A DNA stretch of 64,000 nt, from NCBI GenBank assembly GCA_017590115.1, contig JAGGNK010006892.1:20015228-20079227 (forward strand), given 5' to 3'. This document shows, one piece after another, positions 26,001 to 39,935 of this stretch (its first letter is position 1; the number at the start of each line of letters is the position of its first letter). The notes beneath the pieces are model-generated. The model searched no databases, was not told the origin of the DNA, and was given only the letters and a program-made list of their open reading frames with translations. Source of the DNA: Montifringilla adamsi (Eukaryota; Chordata; Aves; Passeriformes; Passeridae). The translations under genes were made by a program, and so were the position numbers.

Positions 26001-26550
26001 TTTTGTAATGGAAATTTTAGCAGCCTTTTGAATGAACAATTATGTCTTTGTTTCCATGGAGCTAGCACTAAAATAGCTCAAAATCAGTGTGGTGGTATTA
26101 AGAATCTTATGTTAGGCTTCTTTTGGGAACTTTCCACTTGTCTTGGTCAAGACAATTTCAATTAAAGAAATTGTCAGAAAAATGTTAACTAGTCAAAAGT
26201 AAAATTTGGAGTGTATTTGTTTTATTGAAGCTTTATTTGGTAAATGTTTTCTGTGCTCCTTTCCTTGAGGCCTTCCCATCAGCAATGGGAAACATTTCAC
26301 TTCTGTGTATAAACACTGCAGTGGTAATTTTACTCAGTCTTTTACCTACAGGAAGGTATGTGATGAAATCCAAGAGTTTGAGGAAGTATATTTCTCTGTT
26401 TGTTAAGAATTTTACTTGAACTCTTCAAAAAATTTTGGTTTCACCTTGTGAAATTGGATTTGGATTGTGCTGAGTTTATTTTTAAAGTTCAGGGTTATTA
26501 AACTGTAGGTTTTTTAGCTCTCTATGTGACTGTTTAGGATGTCTCTAAAT

Positions 26551-26770
26551 ATAGAATCATAGAATCATTTAGATTGGAAAAGACCTCTGAGTCCAAACAT
26601 TAACCTTGCACATCCAAGTTCACCACTAATCCATGTCCTTCAGTTCCACAATTACAAGTCTTTTAAATGCCTCTAAAGGTGGGCGCTCAACTACATCCCT
26701 GAGCAGCCTGTTCCAATTCTCAATAACATTTCTGTGAAGAATTTTTTCTAATTTTTTCTAAGGAAAAAAT
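26551..26770 (-). mobile_element. CR1 3'-end fragment, minus orientation
   Basis: Begins with atagaatcatagaatcattt, the complement of the CR1 terminal octamers, and continues with the complement of CR1 3' sequence (aaaagacctctgagtccaa, gagcagcctgttccaa). The right end is blurred by a short duplicated aattttttct block. Confidence 0.88.
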
Positions 26771-27400
26771 TCTTTAGTGCTTCAAATCTCCTAGTTTTTC
26801 AGGTAGTAGAGCCTGAAACTGAAATCCTGAACCTGATGATTATTTTAGGATAGGTTTGTAGTTGTTGTTTTTCAGCATAAGAAGTGTAATTGCAAGTGAC
26901 AAGTTCATACAGAAAGTGTGTCTTTTTATGTGTGGGAGTCAGTTTAAAGGTTTGAAATATCATCTGTTGTTTTGTGGTCACTAATGATTGGGAAGGTATG
27001 TATTTCTCTCATGGGACCTCTTGTTTACTAAGGAAAAAGTTTCTTCTCTGTCTTCCCACCCTGTTAAAACTTCTTCCCAGCACCAGCCCAGGGGTTGCTG
27101 CATCTTTTCTGTAATGGAAAGAGAGCCCTTCACACAGATGTCACTCCTTATTACCAGCTTCTGATCTGTTTTTAGGAGATTGTGAAGTTTGTATCACAGC
27201 AGGGGATTTGCTTTTTTTGTCCTCTTCCATTTTAACCAGAGATTGGTAGCCCTAATGCATCATGTTAGAATGTGTAATCAGATTATTAAACACAGTAGCG
27301 GTTAAAAAAACCCATCAAAACAGAAAGCAAAACAAAATTTCAGGAAATCTGAGAAAATAACAGATGGATCCCAGACATATCCTTTATAGCTTGGAAAATA

Positions 27401-27434
27401 GATGTTTAACTAATTGTCAGATGTTTAACTAATT
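27401..27434. repeat. Short direct repeat, period 19 bp
   Basis: The string gatgtttaactaatt occurs at 27401 and again at 27420. It is a small local duplication without an evident function. Confidence 0.85.
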
Positions 27435-30400
27435 ATTTCAAAGGACTTGAAAAAACGTTGCAGAGTAAGTATCCTAAACACCATGTGATGGCTGATTTTT
27501 TTCTGGCTGAGTCACTGTAGACAATTTAATCTGGCCCACCTGTAGCTCCTTTGTTTTCAGACAGTCTGGTACATATGGATTTGAGAGATACCTGGGGCTT
27601 CAGCAGCTGTGGCTTCTGAAAAGCCTTTCTAAGATTCCTGTTCGGTAGGTGAGTCGAGGCAGACTTGTGCACTCTGAATACTTGCTAAAGCACCTGGTTC
27701 TGACCTTCATCCAACTATATATATATGTTTGTATTTTTTCCCCACCTGTTTGGTGCAGCCAAACTTTTCTCACTACCCAAAATTCAGCTCAAACCTTGGC
27801 TGTGTTCTTGCCTTGCTCTCTGAATCAGTTTCATCCAGCTAGTAACTTTAATTGTTTATTTGGACTGTGTTATATTAAACTTCTGTAGCTGAAGAAACTT
27901 CATCTTTGTTTAGTAAGTAGTGAGAAGAGAATACAACTGCCATGTATTTATCAAATATTTATTTATACCAGTAGTCAAAATCCTCAGGAATCAGATGAGT
28001 AAGCCTGTATGAGTCAAACAATTTTACCTACCTATTAAACATCTTCAGGAGGTTGTGTGTAGTTCCATAACATTCCTAGCAACTTTCCTGTGTCTGAACT
28101 TGGCAATATGCCTCCCTTATGTATGCCATCTTCAGTTACCAGGTGTTGACTATATTCCCATTTTCAATGTGATGAATTCTAGACATCTTCAGAAAATAAA
28201 TATTTGTGGAAAGAAAATAAATAAGTGTGATTAGGATCTGCAGTTAAGGTCATTCCTACATATTAGAAATCACTGTTTAATGAAGAGCTGAGAGGTTCAT
28301 GTAGCTTATATTTCTAGGAGAACTGTACAAAGGTTTGTCAGCATGTTCAACTTTGAACACGTACTTTCAGACTTTTCTCAGATTGGATCTTTTCTTTCAC
28401 AAACAGTCTTCCATTTGGAAGACTGCTAATATCTGGACAGTACTTTCGTAAAGATATCTTAATAGCTTTACTTAGTAACTATGTGGAATATTCTGCTTTC
28501 TGTAATTTGAAGCTGCCTGAGTTGTTGTTGTTGGTTTTTGCCTTTTGAGAGGATGGAAATTACTCTACTCTTTAGGGGTTTTTTTTTCCAGATTTGACAA
28601 TTCCAAATTAAACAGAAGGAAAACTACCCTTAATAGTAGGGTATTTAATTTAATTTACTTAGGACATTTAATTATTTAATTATACATTAAATGTGTGTAG
28701 TCAAAAAATGTCAATATTTATATTACAGTGTTTTTATACTGCTAGTATGACTATCACTATTAAGGCTAAGTGTTATAAATCCGCTTTATAAAATATATTT
28801 TCATGTATTTTTAAGAATCCTGTAAGTTCATTTTTCTGAAGAAATTGATGCAACTTGAAATTAATAACAAAGAAGTAATACTTTAAGGGACCTACATAAT
28901 GTCTTTTGAAAATGATGTTGTAAATGTGATTTGGTCAGGAATCTGGAATATCAAGAAATTAATTAGATGAGAGAGCTTTGTGGAAATTAGTCTTCTAAGA
29001 TATTTTAAATGTCTTCAGCTGAGAGGGCAATGGTTATAGGAATTTTGATATTGGGGTACTTTGCACCAACTTGATTTACTTTTGCATACCTGCTATGTTG
29101 TCATACATTGTTAAAGATAGTTTGGCTAACTGTTGGTTTTTTGTTTTTTTTTTTACCTATGAGCATAAGTGAATAGAGTGGTTGACCCGGCCCTTCAGTT
29201 AGTGTGAAACTGGACAAGGAAATATTTATCCCTCTCTCCTACCTCCTGAGTTCTCCCTGTGTTGCACGTGGCTGTCTGGGGTTGGACTGAGGGCTGGCAC
29301 AGCCTCCTTCAGCATGGCCACTGCTACCAAAACCTTGGGGGGAAACTGTGCACATGTCAAGATGCTCTTGTGTTGCTGTAACTATATAACTTAGATCAAC
29401 AATCAGGTTAGGCTGAGAAAGGCTGGTAAGGAAGCATCTTTATTAATGAGGGAAAAATGAAATTTAAATTTCTCAGTGTCAATCAAACCTGCAGCATGTT
29501 AGTAAAACGTGGACCTGAGTCATCAGCAAAGGGAGGAGGAAGTGTCTGGACTATAAATTGCATCAGTATTGCCACTGGTGTTGAAAATGGTATTGTTTAC
29601 AGAGATTACTTTTCAACACAGAAGAGGCATTTGGAAGTTGTGTGACAGTACCTCATGACTCCTGTGGAGTTCCACATTGAACTCCATAGGAGAAGCATTC
29701 AGAAGTGAACCCTCATCTCTGTCAGACTGAAGAGAGAGTGACATGCTGCTTAAGGTTAAGTAAAATTTGACACCAGCAGTTTCCCTGACACTACTTGGAG
29801 GACAAATTGATACAGATTTGGGTGATTTAAAGCAATAAATGTTTTTGACACTGCCATACTTCATTTGCAAACATTTTGGTTTGGAGTAGGTGTAATAACC
29901 TTGTTACAAAAAAGTTAGAGCACGCCCTGTTTTTCTTTCGGAGTGATGCCCACTTTATGATTGAGATTTCAATTGTCTTCTGGTTGTTAGGAGGAGTCAC
30001 AATTTGGTTTGGCAACTTTTCATGTGGTTTAATTCTATTTAGCTAGTTATGACTAGATAAATTTTTTATTTTTTAGTGGATTTTCCTGCTGCCTAGACAA
30101 AAAATGTACAGGAAATGCAGAAATGAAGAGTAATTGGTAAATTGTGTAGACCTTCAGAATCAGAGCAATTCTACCTTTTGTTTAAAAAATAGAAAAAGTA
30201 GAAGAACTTAATCTGACATTCAAAGTCCTGGTAGTGCTATGGTCAGAAAAAGGTGTTTTTTCTCCTCCCTCGTGTATTTCTGTAACTTCTCCTATGGAGA
30301 GGATTTAAATGTGGCATTTTTTGAGGAGGTAAACCCCAACTATATCTTAAGTGAAAGTTTCCCAAGAAGAACTAATGGAGTAATTATTTGTTTTGTTAAA

Positions 30401-31829
30401 TGAAACAGCTGAAAGTGAAGTAGTTTATTTGGACCACACAATTATGGTTACTCCCTGTATTCAGTAAGTTAAGAATATAATTAATTTGCCATGTAATAAA
30501 AGCTGGGAGAAATACTGGAAGGAGACACTCTTGAACTTTTGATCAAGGTTTTGCAGTCATTGTACTGCCTGTGTTCCTCCAAAGTTGCTCTCATCTGTTT
30601 ACACACAGGATGAATTGGCATACTGCTTCTGATTATCATATATTTGATTAAAGAGCACCGGAATAAATTTTCTATTTTGCCAGTGGATAATTGTTTCTGA
30701 AGACCTCACTTATGAAAGAGATTTTATGGATTATGATTATTTAAATAGCTGTGCTTTTCTCATTTATATAACTGTTCCATTTCCTCTGAAGTAACATTTT
30801 CACCTAAATTAAGCTCTGATTCTGTTTCATACCAGACAAAATGGGAAAAAAACACTTTCCATCTTAATCACTCTGAAGTAAGACATAGGCCTCTGGATAT
30901 GTTTGTAAAAATTCTAATGTAAATTAAAATTTATCTGCTTTATTAATTAGTTATAACATAATTTGATGTTAAATATTCATTAAAATAATGCATTTCATAA
31001 GGTAAAAATACAGAATAGCAAAATAATATTGCCTTTCTCAAAGTATCTTTGTTGCTCCTAAACATTCACATATGCATATTTCAATTTGAGTGTCTTAAAT
31101 GAGATCTGAAAATTCTTTTTGATAGATTCTGCTGGATTTACAGCATTGGATATTTTTAAAGGCTAAACTGTAACTACAGTTCCTTCTTGTGTTTTATTCA
31201 TCTTTCTAAATTGTGGAAGAAATTGAAAATAACTGAATTCAGCCATTTGAGAAGACTTGTTTAGAAGTTCTTTCCTTTTATTTTCTGCTTAGTATTTTAT
31301 ACTTTTCCCTAAAACAAAAAATGTGTTTAACTTCTTTTGAGATGATCCAAAAACAGCTGAATATGAAGTTTTACTGGTGTCTCGTGTGAATGACTTCTAA
31401 TCTGATTTGATTTTTTTGCCCTACTTTCTCATTTTTGTGTGACTAGAGTGCTGATTTTTGGAGGGGTTTTTTTTGCATTTTTTAATAAGTTATGTGTATT
31501 AAATCCTTTTTGTTCTAATTTATTTTCTAAAATATGACTGAAGAATATGTTAGGCATCACCAAACATAATTACATCAAATGACAACTGATTATTTTAGAA
31601 ATAAAGTCTTCATTAATAAAACATGGCTACATAGAAGGACTGTGATTGAAAATGTGTTCCAATGTGATTAAAACCCTCTTTTCTTAAAGGCCCCTCCGTC
31701 TTTTTTTTTAAGTTCTTCTTACTAATAGCTTAATATTTGCATCTGATGAGTAGAGTAAAACTTATTTATGTAGTGACAGAAAATTTTCATAAAATTTTTT
31801 GTGCTTTGGAAATTTTTTTGAAAAAATTC

Positions 31830-31928
31830 AAAAGAAATTCATACTCTGCATAGTTAAAAATCCTCAAAAAGGATTTTAAAAACTCTTTTTGAGGATTTTT
31901 AACTAAGCAGAGTACGAATTTCTCTTTT
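31830..31928. repeat. Near-perfect inverted repeat (hairpin, about 42-nt arms)
   Basis: The left arm (31830-31871) and right arm (31885-31928) are reverse complements except for two mismatches and one 2-nt insertion. Pairing largely continues into the 13-nt centre, leaving a loop of only about 3 nt. The arms contain ctctgcatagttaaaaatcc and its complement. Such a structure would fold into a long stem in RNA from either strand. It may be a miniature foldback transposon, a recent inverted duplication or a small-RNA hairpin. I do not recognise the family. Confidence 0.9.
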
Positions 31929-34900
31929 AATGCAATTAAGAACACTTGAATTTCCTCCACTATGTAAGACCTCGCCCTGTAATTATTGACACTTCATCTG
32001 TAGTTGTCTTGTAATCAAACCGAATGATATATGATTTTGGTTCTACACAGTTACATGATGCCTTGAAAGGAATTCTTAGTACAGATGGAGCTCTGTAATT
32101 AGATTTGCAGATGGACGTTTTGAAACAGTCCACAGTGACATTGTTTTCAAAATCTTGGTCTGAATCTTAGAAGATGAAAGTGTATCCTGAAGTTTTTCCT
32201 CCAAGCTTCATTAGCTGAGTGAATGATGACTAGGACTAGTATCAAAATATGGAAGAAATATTAGGGTGTGATGGAGTATTTTGCTGAAATATTATTGTTG
32301 CTTGTTCACCATATTTTTGTAAGCACTTCTATTGTTTTATTTGGATTTTTAAGTGAGCCAGCTAAGAGATAATGTGCTGATGAGAGGATACCTTTTCCTT
32401 TAGAAGTGAGGAGAGAGTTTATTGTTCTAATTCTTTATCAGTAGAACTATTTTTTCATTTGAAATTTTGTTTAGCAAGTATGAATAATGAAGCTTATGAT
32501 GGGAATCATGGATGGGAAGGGTTTGGTGTTGTTTACAGAGATGTATGGTGCTTATGTTACTTCATTTATTTTGTGTAGGTATTTATAAGAAGTCTATTTC
32601 CTCCTTATCTCATAGGGATTAATAGAAGTTCTAATTTAATTTCATATCTGCTACCCCATATTAACTGTGCACTCTGACACATGACAGGCATTATTGTAAA
32701 TGGCCTCACAGTGATGTTAGCTTTATGGAAAATGTTTTGTTCTTAGTAGCAATCAGAAAAGGAAATTAAATATAAGGAAGCATTAATGAGGAAAAATTAG
32801 TCATACAAGAGTAATTTTTTTGGAACTCTATAAATTAATGATATCTCTGTATTTTGAATGTTATATGAAGTTCTGGTGATTTCTAGTCTCAAAAGAATAC
32901 ATTAGAACTAACAAAAAATATGAAGGGTAGGAAGTGTGATTAAATACAGATTTCAGATGAGGAGTGACTTAACAAAGCTTGGAAAAGAGCTGACCAAGTA
33001 TATTTGAACTATAAGTAAATAAAAGGATGAATGTGATAGAAAACATTTCTGCTTTTGAAAATGCAAGTAGCAAAGGGCTGAAATTAAATAAATCTATGGC
33101 AGGTGTATAACAAGATATTGTTACAAAATCATGGGGAAAGTGTAGGACTCCTTACTATGGGCTGTGAAGGTTCCAAGAATTTGAGGGTTCAGAAAATAAT
33201 CGGAGAAATTATTGGAAGAAAATCTATTGGCCTATTGAAACAATGATGTTATTTCTGGAGCAAGAGATTCCTGTGTCACAAATAATGGGAGGTTGGGACA
33301 CTGTAATAGAGAAAATTCAGTATATGCCCAGCCTATATTGTTACACTTTTTGTATGTACTTGGCCTCTTGTCACTGAATTTCAAGTGCTGAGATACTTTG
33401 CGTAATGAAGATCCAGCTAGCTTCTTACATAAGGGAGACTCTGACTACTAGTAGAGTGTTTCTTACACTTATTTATCTGCCTTTCAGTTTTCTCCTCTAA
33501 AAGAATCCTTTGTCATTAGAGTTGCACTTCCTATATGGCTGTATAGTTCTGGCCTTTGTTCTTAACTGTGTTATCATTTATAAATTAAAGATTTTATTGG
33601 ATGAAGAGCTGTATAATAAATTAAGAAGCAGCTTGTGGGAAGGCAATTAGGATGCACTTAAATGTTTTTAAAACAATTGATTATGGTCTGTGTGGTGCCT
33701 CCTGTAGCAATTGAAGTTTTGGGTTTTGTCATTGCACAAAAAAAATCTTAAATCATTAATGACAGCTAAAACCCTGTGGGAGTCCAGTCACAAACTAGAA
33801 AAAATTTCTTACACTGTCTGAGAGTTCTTTAGAGAAGCAAAGGGGACAAATATTGACAAATACGTTTAAAAAATCCTAGCCTTGCAAATTTTGGTATCAG
33901 AAATTGCCCTTATGATCAAGAGCAGCTTCTTCTTGTAAAGACTTGAAACAAATTAATTGGATTAGAAAAATGTTGATAGTTTTTAAATTACAATTCCTGT
34001 CTTTTATCTTTTGCACTTTTGAGGACAAGAAAAGTGTAACAAATAGTATAACTTGTATTGATTTTCTTAAAGAAACACAGAACCATAAAGAATGTCTTGC
34101 TTGAAAATTTAACAAAGTTCAGGCTACCAAAACTGAAAAGCAACAGGAGTTGTATGGCTATTGTTAAGGAGTGCAGCTATTGATTTTTCCAGCCCTGACA
34201 TCTTATATTCATGTATGTGTGTTCTGCATTTTTTCACCTACTAGGCAACATTATGCAGTTGCAAATGATGGTATTTCCTGAGAAATTATTGGTTTTTGTA
34301 ATAACTGATTAGATTTGGAAGGGGTTTTCCAGTTATAAATTAAAATTTATATGGAAAAATGGGAAAAAAGTAAGGTTTGAGGTAAAATTATGATTCTTTG
34401 TACATTTGATTGTGCTTATTTATAAAATATAGTCAATGGGCTTTTCAGTCTTAAGAAGAATTAGGTACATTCTATGGGGAAGCATTTGCTCAAGCTCCAT
34501 AAATCAGTCTAACTCTATAATAAATATTGTTTTATTATTATTTCCTGCCATCTGCATATATCTTTAAAAGTAAAAAGTCTGCTTGGCACTTCTACATTTA
34601 CTGATGGCTTTAAACTAGTTATGTTACATGCAGAGAATTAAATGGAGCTATAGCACATGCCCAGTATTAGTTCTAGAGTCACTAAAGAGTCACTGCTCAG
34701 AAGTGAGTGAGGGCTTTTCACTGTGCCAAGCACTGGATTGTTTTCTCCCACATTAACTTTTTGGAGCAGAGGACTGCATGGTAAATAGTTAATTAAAAAT
34801 GAAAGATTGATGAAAATAAGCACGTTGAAATTGAATGTAGAGCTTCTCCAGTTGATGAACACTGCTGCTGGAAATTTCAGAATGCTGACACCAACTGAAA

Positions 34901-36596
34901 ATATTGCTACATATCTCAAAATTATTGATGTAAGCAAGCAGCACGATGTTGAGGATTAAGGACCTTCCCACTAAGCTCCTGCTTTTCAGCAAAATGAAAT
35001 TAAGACTGGTGCTGTGCACATCTCACTTCAGTGTTGTTTGAGGTAATTTTATACCTGGCATTGTGGTTTGCCTGGGCTATCTCTCTGGCATTAATCTATA
35101 AAGTACATCTATAGGCATCAGTAGGAAAATGGCACTGTCATAACTAAGTTCATTGGAATCGTTTTGGTTTTAAATATTGCATAGCCATGATCTATAGTTT
35201 GTGGATTTATAGTTTGTGTGTTGTGTGACAACAGGGAAATGAAAAATTTCAAAATTAAGGCAGTTGAAGACCCTAAAGAAAACCAAAACTTAAGAAAAAA
35301 GTGGGCATGAGAATAGGACACTCTCAAAATTAATTATTTAATTTTAGAAATTAAAATAGGTAATAGATAGCTCAATCCTAACATAGAAATGTAAGTAATT
35401 CCTTTTCTTACCAAAGAGTGCAGTGGTGTAAAAAGCAAGCTGGATTTATGTCAAGTGGTATTTAGCAAGTTAAGTGGCACATAAGAGAGCTCCTGAATAG
35501 TGAGGAAAAATAGGTAATGCCCTCTGAGAGCAACCACTTTGCCTTCCTGATTGTACCCCGTGGGAAAGAAGGGGGCAGTAAGAGAGCCTGCAGACTATTT
35601 CATTTGGGTTTCCAGACTAAGGAGGAATATATGGTGGCTGCCCAGAAGATGATATTGGGCTAGTACCTGTGGCTAGTGGGCTTTGTCCTGATGGTTTGTG
35701 GGTATTTTTTGATCTTAGACAAAGTGTGTAGGTAGCACATACACCATGATCCTCACAAATCAATATTCTTTGTCATGTTTTTCTTCTTTAATTATGTGTC
35801 CTTGATGTACCAGAGAACAATCCCACTGACTGTTCTGAAATAAACCCCATCATTTTCCAAGACTAAAATTCCATTAGCTGTATTGTTGCAATTTGTTCTA
35901 GTCACAAAATGCATCTGTGAGTTAACGTGCAAAAGAGAAATTGCTTTGGTAAATGTTTGAATAATAAAAAATGTATAAAATAAACAAAGAAATTTAAAAA
36001 ACAATTGTTCTAAGTTACTGTCAACTTCTCTTGACTAAAATTTTCTATTAGTATTTATTGCAAATACATTTTCCTTGCTCCTGTTTGTGAAGTTTGGGAA
36101 ACAGTTGTGTGTGCATTGAGCGTTTTTCCAGTTGCCTCCTTTTAAAAACAGACATTGCTGTTTGCACAAACAATGTGTGATAGTGTTTGCTGTGCAATAC
36201 AATTTAGATTTAAATCAATGTCTAATTGTTGACATCTTAATGTTTCTTAGAATTTCAATTTTTTGGTGATGTTCTCTGATAACTGTGTTAAACCTCAGCA
36301 AGGTTTGCTTTACAGAGAAAATATACCATTCAAACTACCTAAAACACCCCAAAAAGCTACATATGGCTTGTGACTGTTGAAAGATAAATAAGGAATGTAG
36401 CTGGCCTATTAGATTTGGCTGTGAAAGTTGCAGCGGTGCAAGTGCATAGTCTTGTTGGTAGAATAGGCTACAAAAGTAGTTGCAAAAAACACTTACCTTT
36501 TCAGAGTACATTTTGTTTGTGACTTTAGTAACTCTCAGTTATTTCTATTTATTTTGCTTCTCTTCTGGCTTGGAAACAAAGAAAATATCTTAAAGG

Positions 36597-36660
36597 AAAA
36601 CAACCCCCCAAATAACCCCAAAAAACCAAAAAAACCACAATTCCAAATCACCACCACCAA
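36597..36660. repeat. A/C-rich simple tract
   Basis: Repeated A3-A7 blocks alternating with CC to CCCCCC, ending in three CCA/CCACC units. Same style as 3153-3290. Confidence 0.85.
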
Positions 36661-37602
36661 GTAACTAGGTTTAAAATACACCTGGTTATTGAAAACAGGC
36701 AATTAGAAGCATGAGCTTATGCTGTACTAGCATCTGTACCTTGACCTTAAAGTTATTATTGAAAATGAAAGAAGACAGGCAAGAATGGGCTATGAAGTAT
36801 TAAAAGCAAAATTAACTGGTTATGTCTGTTTAGTAATACTATTTTTCATACTCTTTAAGCAGTGCTCATCTATCAACTTCTTTATAGTCTATAAAAATCC
36901 GTTTTGAATTTTTGCTTTCAGACATGTGGCAAACCTAATTTGCTTGGTTTTATTTCTTAAAATAAATTCTCAGTATCTCTTCCTTTTTTTTGATGTAAGA
37001 AAGCCCCTTATCTAATTGGTTGATCTCTTTTGTGATTAAGTCAAGATCAGAAGTAATTTATAAAAGAAACTAGACTGGATAAACTGAAAACAATTTAGCT
37101 ACAAGTTTGAGAATGGTTTTAATTTTACTTCACTGAAAAGAAACCTGCAATTTTTATTTCTTAGTCTTTAATTTTTCAGGTTCAACATCTTGAAGTAAAA
37201 GCTCATATTCTGCTTTGGCCAAAAATGGTTTTGTGGTGATGAAAATAATAAATAGGAACGGTGTCTCCTTCTAGTGGCAGAGGAACAACAGACCATGAGG
37301 AGGACTTTTGGGTTTGTGTTTTAGATTAGGTACTTTTACATAAAATACTTTTATCAGTGTTCATTTCTGTGGTTGGATTACTTTATAAATTCTTCTAAGT
37401 GGGTAAGATTTGTCTTTTAAAATGTTTTGTTGCATTCCTTCTAGAGGTAAGACTGTTTATTTCAAGGAATCTGATTCTTGTGCTAAAGAAGCTTTTATCA
37501 AGGCAGGTATCTGAACTTAATCAAACTAATCCCTGTCCTACCCCAAAACATTGTTTTTTGCAGTAGGTAAAGTACAGCTTAAGAAATTTGTGGCAAATAG
37601 CC

Positions 37603-37650
37603 TTTTTTTTTTTTGGTTTTGTTTTGTGGTTTGGGGTTTTTGGTTTTTTT
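37603..37650. repeat. T/G-rich simple tract
   Basis: T12 followed by alternating GG, TTTT, GGGG and T5-T7 blocks; effectively the complement of the A/C tracts elsewhere in the window. Confidence 0.85.
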
Positions 37651-39616
37651 CTCTCTAAGCCTCCACAATACTTAGAAAAGGTCTGACTTTGTCAAGGATG
37701 TTATACAGCCTTGTGGTCTGTCTGAGTGTAACTGATAGTTGTCTCAGTAAATCATATGTATATGAAGTCAATCTGCATACAGGAGTTGGTCTTCCTACAG
37801 GAGTATCCTCCTTCAAAGGAAAATGTAAAAAAATAAAGGTGAATCTGCAGGATATTTTTAAGGTTCCACAATAACAAGCACATTCTTGCAAGTCCTAAAA
37901 GCTCACCATGTTACTTCATTCATGTTGTCTCAGCAAGCATAAAAGAAAAAAAAATTAAATTCATTTCTTGGATAGCTTTAAGATTGTCAATAAACTTAAT
38001 AGGTAGCATTCCCTTAGTGACAAACTGCCAAGTATGTGCAGTACATTATTCAGAGTAAAAATGGTTTTGAAGTTAAATGAAGGAAGGCTCATTTAAAAGG
38101 GCATGTTAATGTGCAGAATTATATCCTGTTGTAATGATTCACATGAGAATCAGTCTTTTAGTGTTGTCATTTGGTTATAAACCATATTGTGAGCACATTG
38201 GTTAAGATTTATCTGACATAACTTTAGAAGGGCCTGTCTGAAGTAGTTGTCCTTTTATAGTCAGTAAAAAGTACTACATTCCCTGAAAAAGATTTATTTC
38301 ATTCTGATGTTGCAGCTAAAACTACTGAGATAATCAATTCCCTGAAGCATCTTTTACTTTCCAATGATGGTAAAGAGAATTGTGAAAATTTGCCCAGATA
38401 CACATGGCTGTAATTCAAATGTCTAAGGACTACATTTTTTAAAAATTTAAAAATAAATAAAGAATGTGTACCAGTTATGAAACATACCTTCTTATGGTTT
38501 TTTTAGCTCTGATTTTCTCTGTAGTTATATTGATATATTTGGGTTAACAAGTGCATATGATCAGCACACATTTCTGTCAATGAACAATTTAATTTATTCC
38601 ATTTAGCATTCTAAATGATTTTGCCTAAAGGAATCTTCTTTCATGCAGTTGAAGAACAATCTTCAAAAAAATCTGAATTAATTGTTTAGAAGTTTAAGGT
38701 TTCAGTTAATGACCATAAAATAGTAACCTGTTTTTCTCTTGCCCGGGTCCCCCACTACTTTTCTCAGACAACTGTGTTTTAATGCTTATACTGTTGCCTG
38801 ACTTGATATAAGAAGCAGTAGCAGTCTGATTCCACATATTCGGAATTCTCACTGGTGATTATGAAATCAGTTCAGTGTTGTTTTGTAGAAAAGATGTTCC
38901 AGTTTTGACAAAAATTATCCTTCCATATTATATGATGGCTTTAGTTATCAAGAGTTAAATGTTTACTAGTTTTCTCTTCAAAAGAATGAATTGATTTGGG
39001 ATTTTAAGAGATTTTCCATCTCATTTGAGTAGGTTATTCTCAGCTCTTACCCTATGGAAATGTATGCCATATGCTGAGTCAGCTGTTTTGTAATGTCTAA
39101 AATGAGAGATGAGCATTAGGGAGAGGAAGAGAATTAATAATTTTGTTTCCAAACTGTTTACCTCCTATATAGCTACAAGGAAGGATTTTTTTTTTTTTTT
39201 TAAATTCTGGTTGTATAGGCATGTACTTGAAATTAAAATGCTTCAGTTTAAAACAGATGAGGTTTTTATGTTGACTGTGTTATGCCTTCATTTATTTTTT
39301 CCTTTAGAAAAAGGAGAACAAATGTGATATTATTAATTAGGAGAGATAATATAGGAGTAACTTGGTAGAGATTAGGCCTGGATGTGGTTAGGGCTTTAGT
39401 AATTATATTATTGTGATACTTTAATTTTTCAGTGGTACTGTCTGTTTTGTATTGGAATTAATATTATTGATTTTTGCTTGAATAAATGCAGATAGGACTC
39501 CAACTTGAAGGAAGCTAAAAAATGCTTCTTTGACAGCAATGAACTGCAAACTTAGAGATGTAAATGCTTGAAGACTTAGTGTGTTAGAGCTGTATAAACC
39601 AGTCTTTAGTCGTTGC

Positions 39617-39935
39617 TGTCTACAGCTTCCTGAGGAAAGGAAGTGGAGAGGGAAGTTTTGAGCTCTTCTCCCTGGTATCTAGTGTCAGGATGCATGGGAG
39701 TGGTTCAAAGCTGCACCAGGGGAGATTTAAATTGAATGTTAGGAAGCACTTCTTTGTGAAGAAGGTGGTCAAACAGGCTTTCTGAAATGTGTTTGATACC
39801 CTGAGCCTGTCAGTGTTTAAGAGGCATTCAGATAATGCTTTTATCAACATGCTTGAACTTTGACAGCCCTGGAATGGTCAGACACTTGGACTAGGTGATT
39901 CTTTTAGGTCACATCTGGCTGAAATATTCAATTCA
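39617..39935 (+). mobile_element. CR1 LINE 3' fragment
   Basis: The segments ctacagcttcctgaggaaag, ggttcaaagctgcaccaggg, aggaagcacttctttgtgaa and the closing gctgaaatattcaattc are CR1 3' sequence of a subfamily whose end reads ATATTC-type rather than ATTCTATGAT. Non-coding. Confidence 0.85.

Larger units (their letters stand above)
17487..26550. other. Long intronic stretch with a few simple-sequence and compositional features
   Basis: 9 kb of AT-rich DNA without a recognised gene. Items listed separately are a G-rich run at 19260-19290, an AATAAA plus A tract at 19962-19996, a T26 run at 20354-20379, a T/G tract at 22394-22418 and a GC-rich patch at about 22490-23040. The remaining open frames are below what I would credit. 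Confidence 0.55.
26771..39616. other. Long intronic stretch, no gene seen
   Basis: 12.8 kb of strongly AT-rich DNA. The standout structure is the foldback at 31830-31928, described separately. Minor items are a 19-bp-period direct repeat at 27401-27434 and mixed A/C or T/G tracts at 36597-36660 and 37603-37650. No frame in this stretch resembles a known protein. Confidence 0.55.
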
